From contig JAFGUS010000088.1 of NCBI GenBank assembly GCA_016938395.1, positions 1 through 27,108 on the forward strand: a stretch of 27,108 bases of DNA, read 5' to 3'. Numbering within the stretch: the stretch's first letter is position 1; each line of letters opens with the position of its first letter. Source of the DNA: Coriobacteriia bacterium. Its GTDB lineage: Bacteria > Actinomycetota > Coriobacteriia > Anaerosomatales > Anaerosomataceae. The translations under genes were made by a program, and so were the position numbers. Below are positions 1-7,591 of this stretch, piece after piece. Below the pieces are notes generated by a model, which saw nothing but the letters and a program-made list of their open reading frames with translations, ran no database searches and was not told the origin of the DNA.

Positions 1-219
1 GGCCAGCACATCGCGCCCGACCGCGTCGACCTGCTCATCCCGGGCGACCTCGTGTTCTTCGGCTACGACGGGGATCCGTCGCGCGTGCACCACGTGGGGA
101 TCTACGTGGGAAGCGGCAACTACGTGCACGCACCGCAGACCGGCGACGTGGTGAAGGTCTCGTCGCTCACGGAGCGCATCGCGAGCCGCGGCGATTACGT
201 GGGGGCATCGCGGCTGTAG
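1..219 (+). CDS. NlpC/P60 family peptidase, C-terminal fragment
   Basis: This is the last 72 codons of a gene whose 5' part lies outside the window. The frame is open from base 1 to the TAG at 217-219. The visible part has the second half of the NlpC/P60 cysteine-peptidase fold: a PGDLVFF strand, then HVGIYVG carrying the likely catalytic histidine, then a YVHAPQTGD segment. The catalytic cysteine would lie upstream of the window. Family members cut peptidoglycan stem peptides outside the cytoplasm, usually as exported proteins with SH3b, LysM or coiled-coil domains; none of these can be checked here. About 100 bases separate it from iorA, so it is probably a separate unit. The family call is firm; the exact substrate is unknown. 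Confidence 0.85.
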   Translation, partial: GQHIAPDRVDLLIPGDLVFFGYDGDPSRVHHVGIYVGSGNYVHAPQTGDVVKVSSLTERIASRGDYVGASRL

Positions 220-271
220 GGGACTCACCGTGCACGCAAAGACCCCCACGCCACTGCATTTGCCCTATGCT

Positions 272-288
272 ATGATTCAGCGAATCAT
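272..288. promoter_or_regulatory. 17-base dyad upstream of iorA, possible operator
   Basis: The sequence ATGATTCAGCGAATCAT has two perfect 7-base arms (272-278 and 282-288) around AGC. It sits about 35 bases before the iorA start in the only AT-richer part of the 104-base gap. It overlaps a TATGAT hexamer at 271-276 that resembles a -10 box, although I see no convincing -35 box at the right distance. A short dyad of this kind fits an operator for a dimeric regulator; a small RNA hairpin is the alternative. No regulator is assigned. Confidence 0.4.
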
Positions 289-323
289 CGCATCTCAGGC
301 ACCCTATCCGTTCGGAGGTGTTC

Positions 324-2072
324 GTGGCGCGCACCCTCATGTCGGGTAACGAGGCGGTGGCGCGCGGCGCGTGGGAGGCCGGCGTCCGCATCGGCGTGGG
401 TTACCCGGGCACACCGTCCACCGAGGTGCTCGAGAACCTGGTGCGCTACGAGCGCGTGCACTGTGAGTGGGCTCCCAACGAGAAGGTGGCTGCCGAGGTG
501 GCCGGTGGGGTCTCACTCGGCGGGGCCCGTACGCTCGTCACGATGAAGCACGTGGGCCTGAACGTGGCCGCCGACGCGCTCTACACGCAGGCGTACACGG
601 GTGTCACCGGTGGCCTGGTCTACCTCGTGGCCGATGACCCTGGCATGCACAGCTCTCAGAACGAGCAGGACACGCGCAACCACGCCGTGGGCGCCCACGT
701 GCCGCTCCTGGAGCCGTCCGACAGCGCCGAGGCGCTCGCGTTCGTGAAGCGCGCCTTCGCGCTCTCAGAGGAGTACGACATCCCGGTGATCGTGCGCATG
801 ACCACACGCGTGAGCCACGGCAAGTCGCTCGTGGAGGTGGGGGAGCGCGCCGAGGCGGCCACAGCGGCGTACACCTCCAACCCTCCCAAGTACGTGATGC
901 TGCCGGGCAACGCCCGGCTGCGCGGTATCGACCTCGCCTCGAGACTCGCCGCACTCCAGTCGTATGCCGAGAGCGCCCCGGAGAACCGGATCGAGATGCG
1001 GGACCCGTCGCTCGGTATCGTGACGTCAGGGATCGCGTACGAGTACGTGCGCGAAGCGCTGCCCGAGGCGTCGGTGCTCAAGCTCGGTTTCGTGCATCCG
1101 CTGCCCGAGAAGCTCATCCTCGAGTTCAGCTCGAAGGTCGAGCGCGTAGCGGTCATAGAAGAACTCGACCCGTACCTGACCCTCAGGCTTCAGGCCCTCG
1201 GTGTTGAGCTGGTTGAGGCCGATCTTCCGCGGCTCGGCGAGCTTTCGCCGGTGGCGATCGCGCGCGCGTTCGGCGGCGAGGCGCCCGTAACGCGTGACCG
1301 GGTGCCGGACCTGCCGGCACGCCCGCCGCTCATGTGCCCGGGGTGTCCGCACCGCGGCGTGTTCTACGCGCTCTCCAAGATGCGGGCGGTCGTGACCGGC
1401 GACATCGGCTGCTACACGCTTGCCGCGCTGCCGCCGCTCAAGGCGATGGACAGCTGCCTGTGCATGGGGGCGAGCATCGGGATGGCGCGCGGGATGGAGC
1501 TCGCCGGCTCGGCGGAGCGGCCCGTGGTGGCGGTCATCGGCGACTCCACGTTCGCGCACTCGGGCCTCACCGGTCTCCTCCACATGGCCTACACGGGCAG
1601 CACCGGCACCGTCGTGGTGCTCGACAACCGCACCACCGCGATGACGGGCCACCAGGGCAACCCGGTCTCGGGGATCGCGTGCGACGGCTCGCCCGCACCC
1701 GCGGTCGATCTTGAAGCGCTCTGCACCGCACTCGGCGCGGGGGCGGTCCGCACCGTGGACCCGCACGACCTCGCCGCCACACGCGCGATGCTCGAGGAAG
1801 AGGTCGCCGCGGAGCACCTGAGCGTCATCATCGCGAAGGCGCCCTGCGCGCTCATTGTGAAGGACCACCCCGACCCGTATGCGGTGGACGAGGAGCTCTG
1901 CACCAAGTGCGCCGCGTGCATCCGCCTCGGCTGCCCGGCCATCTCGAAGGACGACACCGGCCGCGCCGTGATCGACACCGCGCTCTGCGTGGGATGCGCC
2001 CAGTGCGTGCAGGTCTGCCGCTACGACGCGATCGTGCAGGTAGGGCCGTCGTGCGACATCGGAGGTGTGTGA
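324..2072 (+). CDS. iorA: Indolepyruvate:ferredoxin oxidoreductase, alpha subunit
   Basis: Large subunit (582 aa) of the thiamine-diphosphate enzyme that oxidatively decarboxylates aryl-pyruvates (from Trp, Phe, Tyr) with CoA, giving aryl-acetyl-CoA, CO2 and reduced ferredoxin. The N-terminal pyrimidine-binding domain begins with a GYPGTPSTEV motif. The TPP-binding domain shows CPGCPHRG, GDIGCYTL, GDSTFAHSG and a DNRTTAMTGHQGNP stretch. The C-terminus is a two-cluster ferredoxin domain with cysteines near residues 526, 529, 532, 537 and 555, 558, 561, 565. The size matches the family (about 580-620 aa). I chose GTG 324 because GGAGGT at 314-319 lies 4 bases upstream; an in-frame GTG at 318 overlaps that site. 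iorB follows with a one-base overlap. The enzyme is cytoplasmic and oxygen-sensitive, which suggests an anaerobe. Confidence 0.95.
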   Translation: MARTLMSGNEAVARGAWEAGVRIGVGYPGTPSTEVLENLVRYERVHCEWAPNEKVAAEVAGGVSLGGARTLVTMKHVGLNVAADALYTQAYTGVTGGLVYLVADDPGMHSSQNEQDTRNHAVGAHVPLLEPSDSAEALAFVKRAFALSEEYDIPVIVRMTTRVSHGKSLVEVGERAEAATAAYTSNPPKYVMLPGNARLRGIDLASRLAALQSYAESAPENRIEMRDPSLGIVTSGIAYEYVREALPEASVLKLGFVHPLPEKLILEFSSKVERVAVIEELDPYLTLRLQALGVELVEADLPRLGELSPVAIARAFGGEAPVTRDRVPDLPARPPLMCPGCPHRGVFYALSKMRAVVTGDIGCYTLAALPPLKAMDSCLCMGASIGMARGMELAGSAERPVVAVIGDSTFAHSGLTGLLHMAYTGSTGTVVVLDNRTTAMTGHQGNPVSGIACDGSPAPAVDLEALCTALGAGAVRTVDPHDLAATRAMLEEEVAAEHLSVIIAKAPCALIVKDHPDPYAVDEELCTKCAACIRLGCPAISKDDTGRAVIDTALCVGCAQCVQVCRYDAIVQVGPSCDIGGV

Positions 2073-2662
2073 TGGGGGTGACGACGGTCGTGCTCGCGGG
2101 CGTCGGCGGCCAGGGGACCATCCTCGCCGGGGACGTGCTCGCCAAGGTGGCGGTCGCCGAAGGCCACGACGTGAAGCTCTCCGAGGTGCACGGCATGGCG
2201 CAGCGCGGCGGCTCGGTGGATACGGTCGTTCGCTTCGGCGACGAGGTCCACTCGCCCGTGGTGAACCACGGCATGGCCGACCACCTCATCGCGTTCGAGA
2301 TCATCGAGGGCGCGCGCGCCCTCCCGTACCTGCGCCCGGGCGGCACGCTCGTGGTCAACCGACGCATGGTGGCCCCGCTGCCGGTGCTCATCGGCGACAT
2401 GGCAGCCCCCGGCGGCCTTGAGGACGCGCTCTACGCCGAGGGCGCGATCTTCCTCGATGCCGAGGCGCTCGCGTGCCAGGCGGGAAGCCCCCGCTCGGCC
2501 AACGTGGTGCTCCTCGGCGCGGCGTCGTACGGACTGCCGTTTGCCGCCGAGACCTGGACGCGCGTGATCGAGGGGCGCGTGCCCCCCGCGACCGTGGAAG
2601 CCAATCTGCGTGCCTTCGCCCTCGGCAGGGACGCGTGCGCGGAAGGAGTCTGTGCGCTATGA
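2072..2662 (+). CDS. iorB: Indolepyruvate:ferredoxin oxidoreductase, beta subunit
   Basis: Small subunit (196 aa) of the same heteromeric enzyme, of the gamma-type pyruvate/ketoisovalerate oxidoreductase domain. The N-terminus has the family glycine motif GVGGQGT near residues 10-16, followed by KLSEVHGMAQRGGSV, which is typical of IorB. The length matches the family (about 190-200 aa). ATG 2072 shares one base with the iorA stop (TGATG). GGAGGT at 2061-2066 is 5 bases upstream, so the two subunits are probably translationally coupled. The reading frame is open further upstream, but that part lies inside iorA and looks nothing like the family. The ACT-domain gene overlaps its 3' end by 4 bases. 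Confidence 0.95.
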   Translation: MGVTTVVLAGVGGQGTILAGDVLAKVAVAEGHDVKLSEVHGMAQRGGSVDTVVRFGDEVHSPVVNHGMADHLIAFEIIEGARALPYLRPGGTLVVNRRMVAPLPVLIGDMAAPGGLEDALYAEGAIFLDAEALACQAGSPRSANVVLLGAASYGLPFAAETWTRVIEGRVPPATVEANLRAFALGRDACAEGVCAL

Positions 2663-3093
2663 GCGATCGGCCCGTGGTACGGCAGCTGTCGGTGTTCATC
2701 GCCAACGAGTCGGGGCGGGTGAGCGAGGTCACCGCGCTGCTCGGCGAGCACGGCATCAACATCCGCGGCTTCTCGGTCTCCGACACTGCCGAGTTCGGCA
2801 TCCTGCGCCTCGTGGTGGACCGGCCCGACGAGGCCCGCACGGCGCTTCACGACGCCGGGTTCACGGTGCGTGAGGACGAGGTCATCTGCATCGACCTGCC
2901 CGACCGGCCTGGCGGCCTGGCGGGCGTGCTCAAGGTCGTAGCCGAAGCCGGGGTCAACATCGAGTACGTCTACTCGCTGGTCTCGACGTTCGTCGTGATC
3001 AACGTGACAGACGTGGACCGCGCGCTCCACCTGCTGGGCGACCGGCCGGTGAAGCTGGTGTCGCAGGACGACATCGCCGCGATCCATCTCTAA
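2659..3093 (+). CDS. Double ACT-domain protein
   Basis: A 144-aa protein made of two ACT domains and nothing else: roughly residues 8-72 (with NESGRVSEVTALLGEHGINI) and 76-140 (with DRPGGLAGVLKVVAEAGVNI). The repeated pattern of strand, DRPGxL turn, helix and GVNI strand is diagnostic. ACT domains bind amino acids and regulate enzymes allosterically. Stand-alone double-ACT proteins are recurrently found beside iorAB and phenylacetate-CoA ligase genes, but I know of no proven target. ATG 2659 overlaps the iorB stop by 4 bases (ATGA), with GGAAGGAG at 2641-2648 upstream. A reasonable guess is that it senses an aromatic or branched amino acid and adjusts IorAB or the ligase. It has no DNA-binding domain. 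Confidence 0.88.
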   Translation: MSDRPVVRQLSVFIANESGRVSEVTALLGEHGINIRGFSVSDTAEFGILRLVVDRPDEARTALHDAGFTVREDEVICIDLPDRPGGLAGVLKVVAEAGVNIEYVYSLVSTFVVINVTDVDRALHLLGDRPVKLVSQDDIAAIHL

Positions 3094-3165
3094 AGGGGTA
3101 AGGGCCCGTTCTCGCTGAACTGGGGGGCGGAAGCGGGCGCATGACGGAGAAGGAGGGTGAGTGGT

Positions 3166-4371
3166 ATGCGCAAGCGCACGTGGGTGCTGCTGTCGCTGCT
3201 CGTCGTCCTCGCGCTCGTCAGTGCGCCGCTCGGAGGCTGCGCGACAAGCGACGGGGACACAGAGCCGGTCGACGGAGGCGAGGAGCCAACGAAAGAACCC
3301 TACGTCGTCGGTGCGGTCCTCGCGCTGACAGGGGCTCAGGCCGGCCTCGGCGGGCCTGAGAAGAACGCGATCGAACTCGAGGTCGCGCGCATCAACGAGG
3401 CGGGCGGCATCAACGGCCATCCGCTCGAAGTGATCATCGAGGACGACGCGAGCGACGTCGACCAGGCGGTCGCACGCACCACCAAGCTCATCGAGCAGGA
3501 CAACGTGATCGCCATCGTCGGCTCCACCGGCACGGGTCAGACGATGGCCATGCGCGAGGTCATCACCTCGGCAGGCATCCCGCAGGTATCGCTCGCGGGA
3601 AGCCTCGTCATCACGAGCGACTTCAGCCCGCTCGTCTTCCAGACGCCGTGGTCCAACGCGCTCGTGGTGGCAACGACGCTCGAGTACCTGCAGTCCGAGG
3701 GCCACACCAAGGTGGGCCTCATCACCGAGGACACGGGCTTCGGCAAGGACGGCCAGGCGCTCGTGAACGAGACCGCGGCCGACTACGGGCTCGAGGTCGC
3801 GAGCGACGAGGTCTTCAAGCCCACCGATACCGACATGACCGGGCAGCTCACGGTCATCAAGAGCAAGGGCGCCGACGTGGTGCTCATGTGGTCGTCGGTT
3901 GCGGCGTCCTCGATCGTGCCCAAGAACATGGCGCAGCTCAACATGGACATCCCGCTCGTGGGGAGTCACGGTATCGCGCGCCAGGAGTTCGTGGACAGCG
4001 CGGGTGAGGCTGCCGAGGGCACGGTCATGTTCGCGGGCAAGATCCTCGCGCCCGAGGCGTACGGTGAGGGCACGGAGGGCTACGAGGTGGCGGCCGGCTT
4101 CATCGAGCGCTATACCGAGGCCTACGGCGAAGCGCCGACGAACACCTTCGCCGGGCATGCCTACGACGGCCTCTACCTCGTCGTGGAGGCCCTGAAGCGC
4201 CTCGACGAGGGCTTCACGCCGGCCGACCTGCGTGACGAGATCGAGAAGACGAGCGACTTCCAGGGTATCGGTGGCGTGTTCACCTTCTCGGCCACCGACC
4301 ACAACGGCATGACCGCCGACGACCTCGTCGGCTACCGTGCCAGCGGAGGCTCGTGGACGCTGCTCGAGTAG
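3166..4371 (+). CDS. Branched-chain amino-acid ABC transporter substrate-binding lipoprotein (paralog 1)
   Basis: Extracytoplasmic receptor (401 aa) of a LivK/type I periplasmic-binding fold, delivering ligand to LivHM-GF. The N-terminus is a lipoprotein signal: MRKR, a hydrophobic stretch, then the lipobox LGGC with Cys25 as the lipidation site, followed by an acidic linker. The mature part opens with YVVGAVLALTGAQAGLG, the usual ligand-loop strand, and has INEAGGINGHPLEVIIEDD and the STGTGQ motif. ATG 3166 is chosen because AGGAGGG at 3151-3157 is 8 bases upstream; a GTG at 3157 overlaps that site. A second, closely related receptor follows after 97 bases. The family also includes receptors for aromatic acids, amides and urea, so the real ligand is unproven. 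Context favours hydrophobic or aromatic amino acids. Confidence 0.92.
   Translation: MRKRTWVLLSLLVVLALVSAPLGGCATSDGDTEPVDGGEEPTKEPYVVGAVLALTGAQAGLGGPEKNAIELEVARINEAGGINGHPLEVIIEDDASDVDQAVARTTKLIEQDNVIAIVGSTGTGQTMAMREVITSAGIPQVSLAGSLVITSDFSPLVFQTPWSNALVVATTLEYLQSEGHTKVGLITEDTGFGKDGQALVNETAADYGLEVASDEVFKPTDTDMTGQLTVIKSKGADVVLMWSSVAASSIVPKNMAQLNMDIPLVGSHGIARQEFVDSAGEAAEGTVMFAGKILAPEAYGEGTEGYEVAAGFIERYTEAYGEAPTNTFAGHAYDGLYLVVEALKRLDEGFTPADLRDEIEKTSDFQGIGGVFTFSATDHNGMTADDLVGYRASGGSWTLLE
3832..3942 (+). repeat. Near-identical block shared by the two receptor genes, copy 1
   Basis: These 111 bases differ from 5126-5236 at only three positions by my count, all silent. They encode residues from DMTGQLTVIKSK to NMAQLN in both receptors. 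The flanking coding sequence is clearly more diverged, so the identity is patchy. Confidence 0.8.
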
Positions 4372-4386
4372 GCGGTACGACAGGAT

Positions 4387-4424
4387 CGTGGCACCCGGTG
4401 AGCGAGAGGCCGCCGGGTGCCACG
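4387..4424 (+). other. Perfect 12-bp stem-loop between the two receptor genes
   Basis: CGTGGCACCCGG (4387-4398) pairs exactly with CCGGGTGCCACG (4413-4424) around a 14-base loop, 15 bases after the stop of the first receptor. No T run follows, so it is a poor intrinsic terminator. In ABC-transporter operons such hairpins after the receptor gene commonly stabilise the upstream mRNA or attenuate read-through, which would give more receptor than permease. That role is inferred from position. Confidence 0.6.
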
Positions 4425-4468
4425 CATCCTTGAAGTGATAGGCGACCGTGGACGGGAGACGGTACGAC

Positions 4469-5662
4469 ATGGAGCGGATGAAGCGTGGGGCGCTCGGAAT
4501 CCTCTGTCTCGCACTGGCCGTAGGTGTCATTTTGCCGGGCGGGTGCGCCGGGAGTGACACCGGCGGCGACGGCGGTGCGGCAACGGGCGAGCCGTACGTG
4601 ATCGGCGCGGTACTCTCGCTCACGGGCGCGCAGGCGGGTCTCGGCGGGCCCGAGAAGAACGCGATCGACATGGAGGTCGCGCGCATCAACGAGGCCGGCG
4701 GCATCAACGGGCGTCCGCTCGAGGTCATCATCGAGGACGACGCGAGCGACGTGGACCAGGCCGTGGCGCGCACGACCAAGCTCATCGAGCAGGACAACGT
4801 GATCGCCATCATCGGCTCCACCGGCACCGGTCAGAGCATGGCGATGCGCGATGTCATCAGCGAGGCAGGCGTGCCGCAGGTGGCGCTCGGCAGCGGCAGC
4901 GTCATCACCGCCGAGTTCGACCCGCTCGTCTTCCAGACGCCATGGACGGCCGATCTCATCGTGCCACTCGCGCTGCAGTACCTGGCGGATGAGGGCCTCA
5001 CGAAGGTGGGCCTCGTCACCGAGGACACGGGCTTCGGCAAGGACGGCCAAGCCCTCGTGAACGCCATGGCGGCCGAGTACGGCCTCGAGGTCGTGAGCGA
5101 CGAGGTCTTCAAGCCTGCCGACACCGACATGACCGGGCAGCTCACGGTCATCAAGAGCAAGGGCGCCGACGTCGTGCTCATGTGGTCGTCGGTGGCGGCG
5201 TCCTCGATCGTCCCCAAGAACATGGCGCAGCTCAACCTCGGCATCCCGCTCGTCTGCAGCCACGGCGTGGCCAAGCAGGAGTTCATCGACGGCGCGGGCG
5301 AGGCGGGCGAGGGCGTCCTCGCGTTCGCGGGCAAGGTGCTCGCCCCCGAGACCTACGGCGCGGGCACGCCGAGCTACGACGCGGCCACGGGCTTCGTGGA
5401 GCGCTACACGGCTGCCTACGGTGTCGCTCCCGACCACTTCGCGGGCCATGCCTACGACGGGCTCTATCTCGTCGTAGAGGCCCTCAAGCGCCTCGACGAG
5501 GGCTTCACGCCAGCCGACCTGCGTGACGAGATCGAGGCGACGAGCGGCTTCCCCGGCATCGGCGGCGTGTTCACCTTCTCAGCCACCGATCACAACGGCA
5601 TGACCGCCGACGACATCGTGATGTACCGCATCGAGGGCGGGAGCTGGGTACTCGCCGAGTAG
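4469..5662 (+). CDS. Branched-chain amino-acid ABC transporter substrate-binding lipoprotein (paralog 2)
   Basis: Second LivK-type receptor (397 aa), obviously a tandem duplicate of the preceding gene. It has the same YVIGAVLSLTGAQAGLG opening, the same INEAGGINGRPLEVIIEDD segment and an almost identical central block. The signal peptide ends at PGGC with Cys26 as the probable lipidated residue; proline at -3 is not ideal for a lipobox, though a leucine precedes it. Start choice is uncertain between ATG 4469 (GGGAG about 10 bases upstream) and ATG 4478. The two paralogs differ most around the loop after the STGTGQ helix (SLAGSLVITSDFS versus ALGSGSVITAEFD), a region that often contacts ligand in this fold. 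They may therefore feed one permease with different amino acids. Followed by livH after 24 bases. Confidence 0.92.
   Translation: MERMKRGALGILCLALAVGVILPGGCAGSDTGGDGGAATGEPYVIGAVLSLTGAQAGLGGPEKNAIDMEVARINEAGGINGRPLEVIIEDDASDVDQAVARTTKLIEQDNVIAIIGSTGTGQSMAMRDVISEAGVPQVALGSGSVITAEFDPLVFQTPWTADLIVPLALQYLADEGLTKVGLVTEDTGFGKDGQALVNAMAAEYGLEVVSDEVFKPADTDMTGQLTVIKSKGADVVLMWSSVAASSIVPKNMAQLNLGIPLVCSHGVAKQEFIDGAGEAGEGVLAFAGKVLAPETYGAGTPSYDAATGFVERYTAAYGVAPDHFAGHAYDGLYLVVEALKRLDEGFTPADLRDEIEATSGFPGIGGVFTFSATDHNGMTADDIVMYRIEGGSWVLAE
5126..5236 (+). repeat. Near-identical block shared by the two receptor genes, copy 2
   Basis: Counterpart of 3832-3942, about 97% identical at DNA level (three differences in 111 bases). 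It lies at the same place in the second receptor. Recent gene conversion, or strong constraint on the part facing the permease, would both explain it. Confidence 0.8.
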
Positions 5663-5686
5663 CGACGCACGGGACGGAGTGGCCAG

Positions 5687-6565
5687 TTGGAGACGTCCGA
5701 GCTGCTGCAGCTCGTCATAGCGGGCCTCAAGAACGGCTCGATCTACGCGCTGCTGGCGCTCGGCTTCACCATCGTGTACGCAGCCACCAACGTCATCAAC
5801 TTCGCGCAGGGCGAGTTCTACATGCTCGGCGGCATGTTCGCGGTGTTCGCCTTCACACGCTTCGGGCTGCCCCTGGTGCTGGCGGTGCCTGTGGCGGTTC
5901 TGGTAGTGGCCGGCATCGGCGTGCTCTTCGAGCGTCTCGCGATCCGGCCACGCAAGGACGCCGAGCCCATGGCGCTCATCATCATCACGGTCGGCGGTTC
6001 GCTCGTGTTCGCGTCGCTCGCGCGCCACGCGTTCGGCAGTGACGCGCTTCCGCTGCCCGAGTTCACGCCCGGGCCGTCGATCCCGTTCGCGGGGGCGGCC
6101 ATCGAGCGTCAGGCGCTCTGGATCTGGGGCATCGTGCTCGTCACGGTGGCCGGGCTGACGTTCCTGTACGGCAAGACCCGCCTCGGGCGGGCGATGCGCG
6201 CGTGCATGCAGAACCGCGAGGCCGCTCGGCTCATGGGCATCGACACCGCGCGCGTGGTGATGATCAGCTTCGGCCTGGCGGCCGCGCTCGGCGCGCTCGC
6301 GGGCGTGGCGGTCACTCCGCTCACCTCGACGCGCTTCGACATCGGGGCCGGCATCGCGGTCAAGGGCTTTGCCGCAGCGATCCTCGGCGGGCTCGGAAGC
6401 CCGCTTGCGGCGGTGGCGGGCGGGCTGCTGCTGGGACTCATCGAGCAGGCGGTCATCCCGTTCTCCTCGGCCCTCAAAGACGTGGTGGCGCTCGCCGTGC
6501 TGCTCGCGGTGCTCTTCCTGCGGCCCCAGGGCCTCTTCAGGCGCTCGCGCCGGGAGAAGGTGTAG
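5687..6565 (+). CDS. livH: Branched-chain amino-acid ABC transporter permease LivH
   Basis: Inner-membrane permease (292 aa) of the LivH family with about eight hydrophobic helices. The family features are visible: GSIYALLALGFTIVYAATNVINFAQGEFYMLGG at the start is the classic LivH opening, and a cytoplasmic MGIDTARV segment follows the mid-protein loop RAMRACMQNREAARL, where the ATPases dock. Near the C-terminus comes GGLGSPLAAVAGGLLLG. The start is TTG 5687, with GGAG at 5676-5679 seven bases upstream; no ATG or GTG fits better. livM follows 3 bases after the stop. It pairs with LivM to form the channel fed by the two lipoprotein receptors. Confidence 0.94.
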   Translation: METSELLQLVIAGLKNGSIYALLALGFTIVYAATNVINFAQGEFYMLGGMFAVFAFTRFGLPLVLAVPVAVLVVAGIGVLFERLAIRPRKDAEPMALIIITVGGSLVFASLARHAFGSDALPLPEFTPGPSIPFAGAAIERQALWIWGIVLVTVAGLTFLYGKTRLGRAMRACMQNREAARLMGIDTARVVMISFGLAAALGALAGVAVTPLTSTRFDIGAGIAVKGFAAAILGGLGSPLAAVAGGLLLGLIEQAVIPFSSALKDVVALAVLLAVLFLRPQGLFRRSRREKV

Positions 6566-6568
6566 CGC

Positions 6569-7591
6569 GTGAGCACCCCGGGCAAGCGGAACATCCTCGC
6601 GGCGGTGGCGATCGCCATCTGCGCGGTCGCCATCGTGGCGCTGCCCTTCGTTGTGGCCGACCGCTACATCCTGCGGATCCTCACGGTGGTGGGCATCAAC
6701 GTGATCATGGTCGCGGGTCTCTCGCTGCTGTTCGGTTACGCGGGGCAGATCTCGCTCGGCCAGGCGGCCTTCTACGGCCTCGGCGCGTACACCTCGGGGT
6801 ATCTGGCCAAGGCGGGCGTGCCGTGGCTTGTGGCGCTCGTCGGCGGGGTAGGGGTGGCGGCGCTCGGCGGGCTGCTCATCGCGCTGCCGAGCCTGCGCCT
6901 CAAGGGGCACTACCTCGCGATGGCAACACTCGGCTTCGGCGAGATCATGCTCTTCTTCTTCACCGAGACCGAGTCGATCACCGGCGGCTCCAACGGGCTC
7001 CGCGGCATCCCGCCCGCGAGCATCGGCCCGCTCGAGTTCGCCACACCGGTGGCCAAGTACTTCCTCGTGTGGGCGGTGGTGGCGATCGTGCTGCTGCTCG
7101 CCGCAAACGTGGTGCGGCACCGGCCGGGCCGTGCGCTTCGGGCGATCCACGGCTCGGAGATGGGCGCGCAGGCCTGCGGCATCGACACGGTTCGGGTGAA
7201 GATCCAGGTGTTCGTGATCTCGGCCGGCCTCGGCGGCCTGGCGGGCGTGCTCTACGGGCACTACGTGGGCTTCGTGTCGCCCTCGACGTTCACCCTGCAC
7301 TACTCGCTCATCCTCGTGACGATGGTCGCGCTCGGGGGCATGGGCTCGCTCGGTGGCGCGGTGGCGGGCACGGTGCTCCTCACGCTGCTGCCGTTCATCG
7401 ACGCGATCATCCCCGGACTGCCGCGCACCACGGTGGCGGTACTCCAGGACTGGACGAACGACATCTACGGGCTCGTGTTGATCCTCGTCATGCTCTTCAT
7501 GCCCCGCGGCCTCGCTGGCTGGGCACGGTCGCTGGTGGCACGCCTCGCCGAGCGCGGGAGCGCGCGGGTCCCCGGCGGTGAGCGCGCATGA
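6569..7591 (+). CDS. livM: Branched-chain amino-acid ABC transporter permease LivM
   Basis: Second permease subunit (340 aa), polytopic, with the LivM hallmarks VVGINVIMVAGLSLLFGYAGQISLGQAAFYGLGAY near the N-terminus, a GHYLAMATLGFGEI segment and the ATPase-contact loop GRALRAIHGSEMGAQACGID. GMGSLGGAVAGTVLL lies near the C-terminus. Start GTG 6569 has a GGGAGAAGG site at 6552-6560 inside the end of livH. The stop overlaps the livG start by 4 bases (ATGA), so the transporter genes are translationally coupled. Confidence 0.94.
   Translation: MSTPGKRNILAAVAIAICAVAIVALPFVVADRYILRILTVVGINVIMVAGLSLLFGYAGQISLGQAAFYGLGAYTSGYLAKAGVPWLVALVGGVGVAALGGLLIALPSLRLKGHYLAMATLGFGEIMLFFFTETESITGGSNGLRGIPPASIGPLEFATPVAKYFLVWAVVAIVLLLAANVVRHRPGRALRAIHGSEMGAQACGIDTVRVKIQVFVISAGLGGLAGVLYGHYVGFVSPSTFTLHYSLILVTMVALGGMGSLGGAVAGTVLLTLLPFIDAIIPGLPRTTVAVLQDWTNDIYGLVLILVMLFMPRGLAGWARSLVARLAERGSARVPGGERA

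Noticed and set aside
318..323. GTG 318 as the iorA start
   Set aside because: It overlaps the GGAGGT ribosome site; GTG 324 has proper spacing.
3096..3156. Imperfect hairpin between the ACT gene and the first receptor
   Set aside because: It pairs only with a bulge over about eight bases and has no T tract; too weak to call.
2431..4827. Very long open frame on the - strand antisense to the ior-receptor region (798 codons)
   Set aside because: It is a GC-skew shadow: composition is Arg/His/Asp/Val-rich without domains, and it runs opposite clear IorB, ACT and receptor genes with good ribosome sites.
5579..7300. 573-codon frame antisense to livH and livM
   Set aside because: Extremely Arg/His/Glu/Asp-rich with no family resemblance; the + strand encodes unmistakable permeases.
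6202..7581. 459-codon + frame overlapping livH and livM
   Set aside because: Arg/Gly/Ala-rich out-of-frame translation of the permease genes, with no motif.
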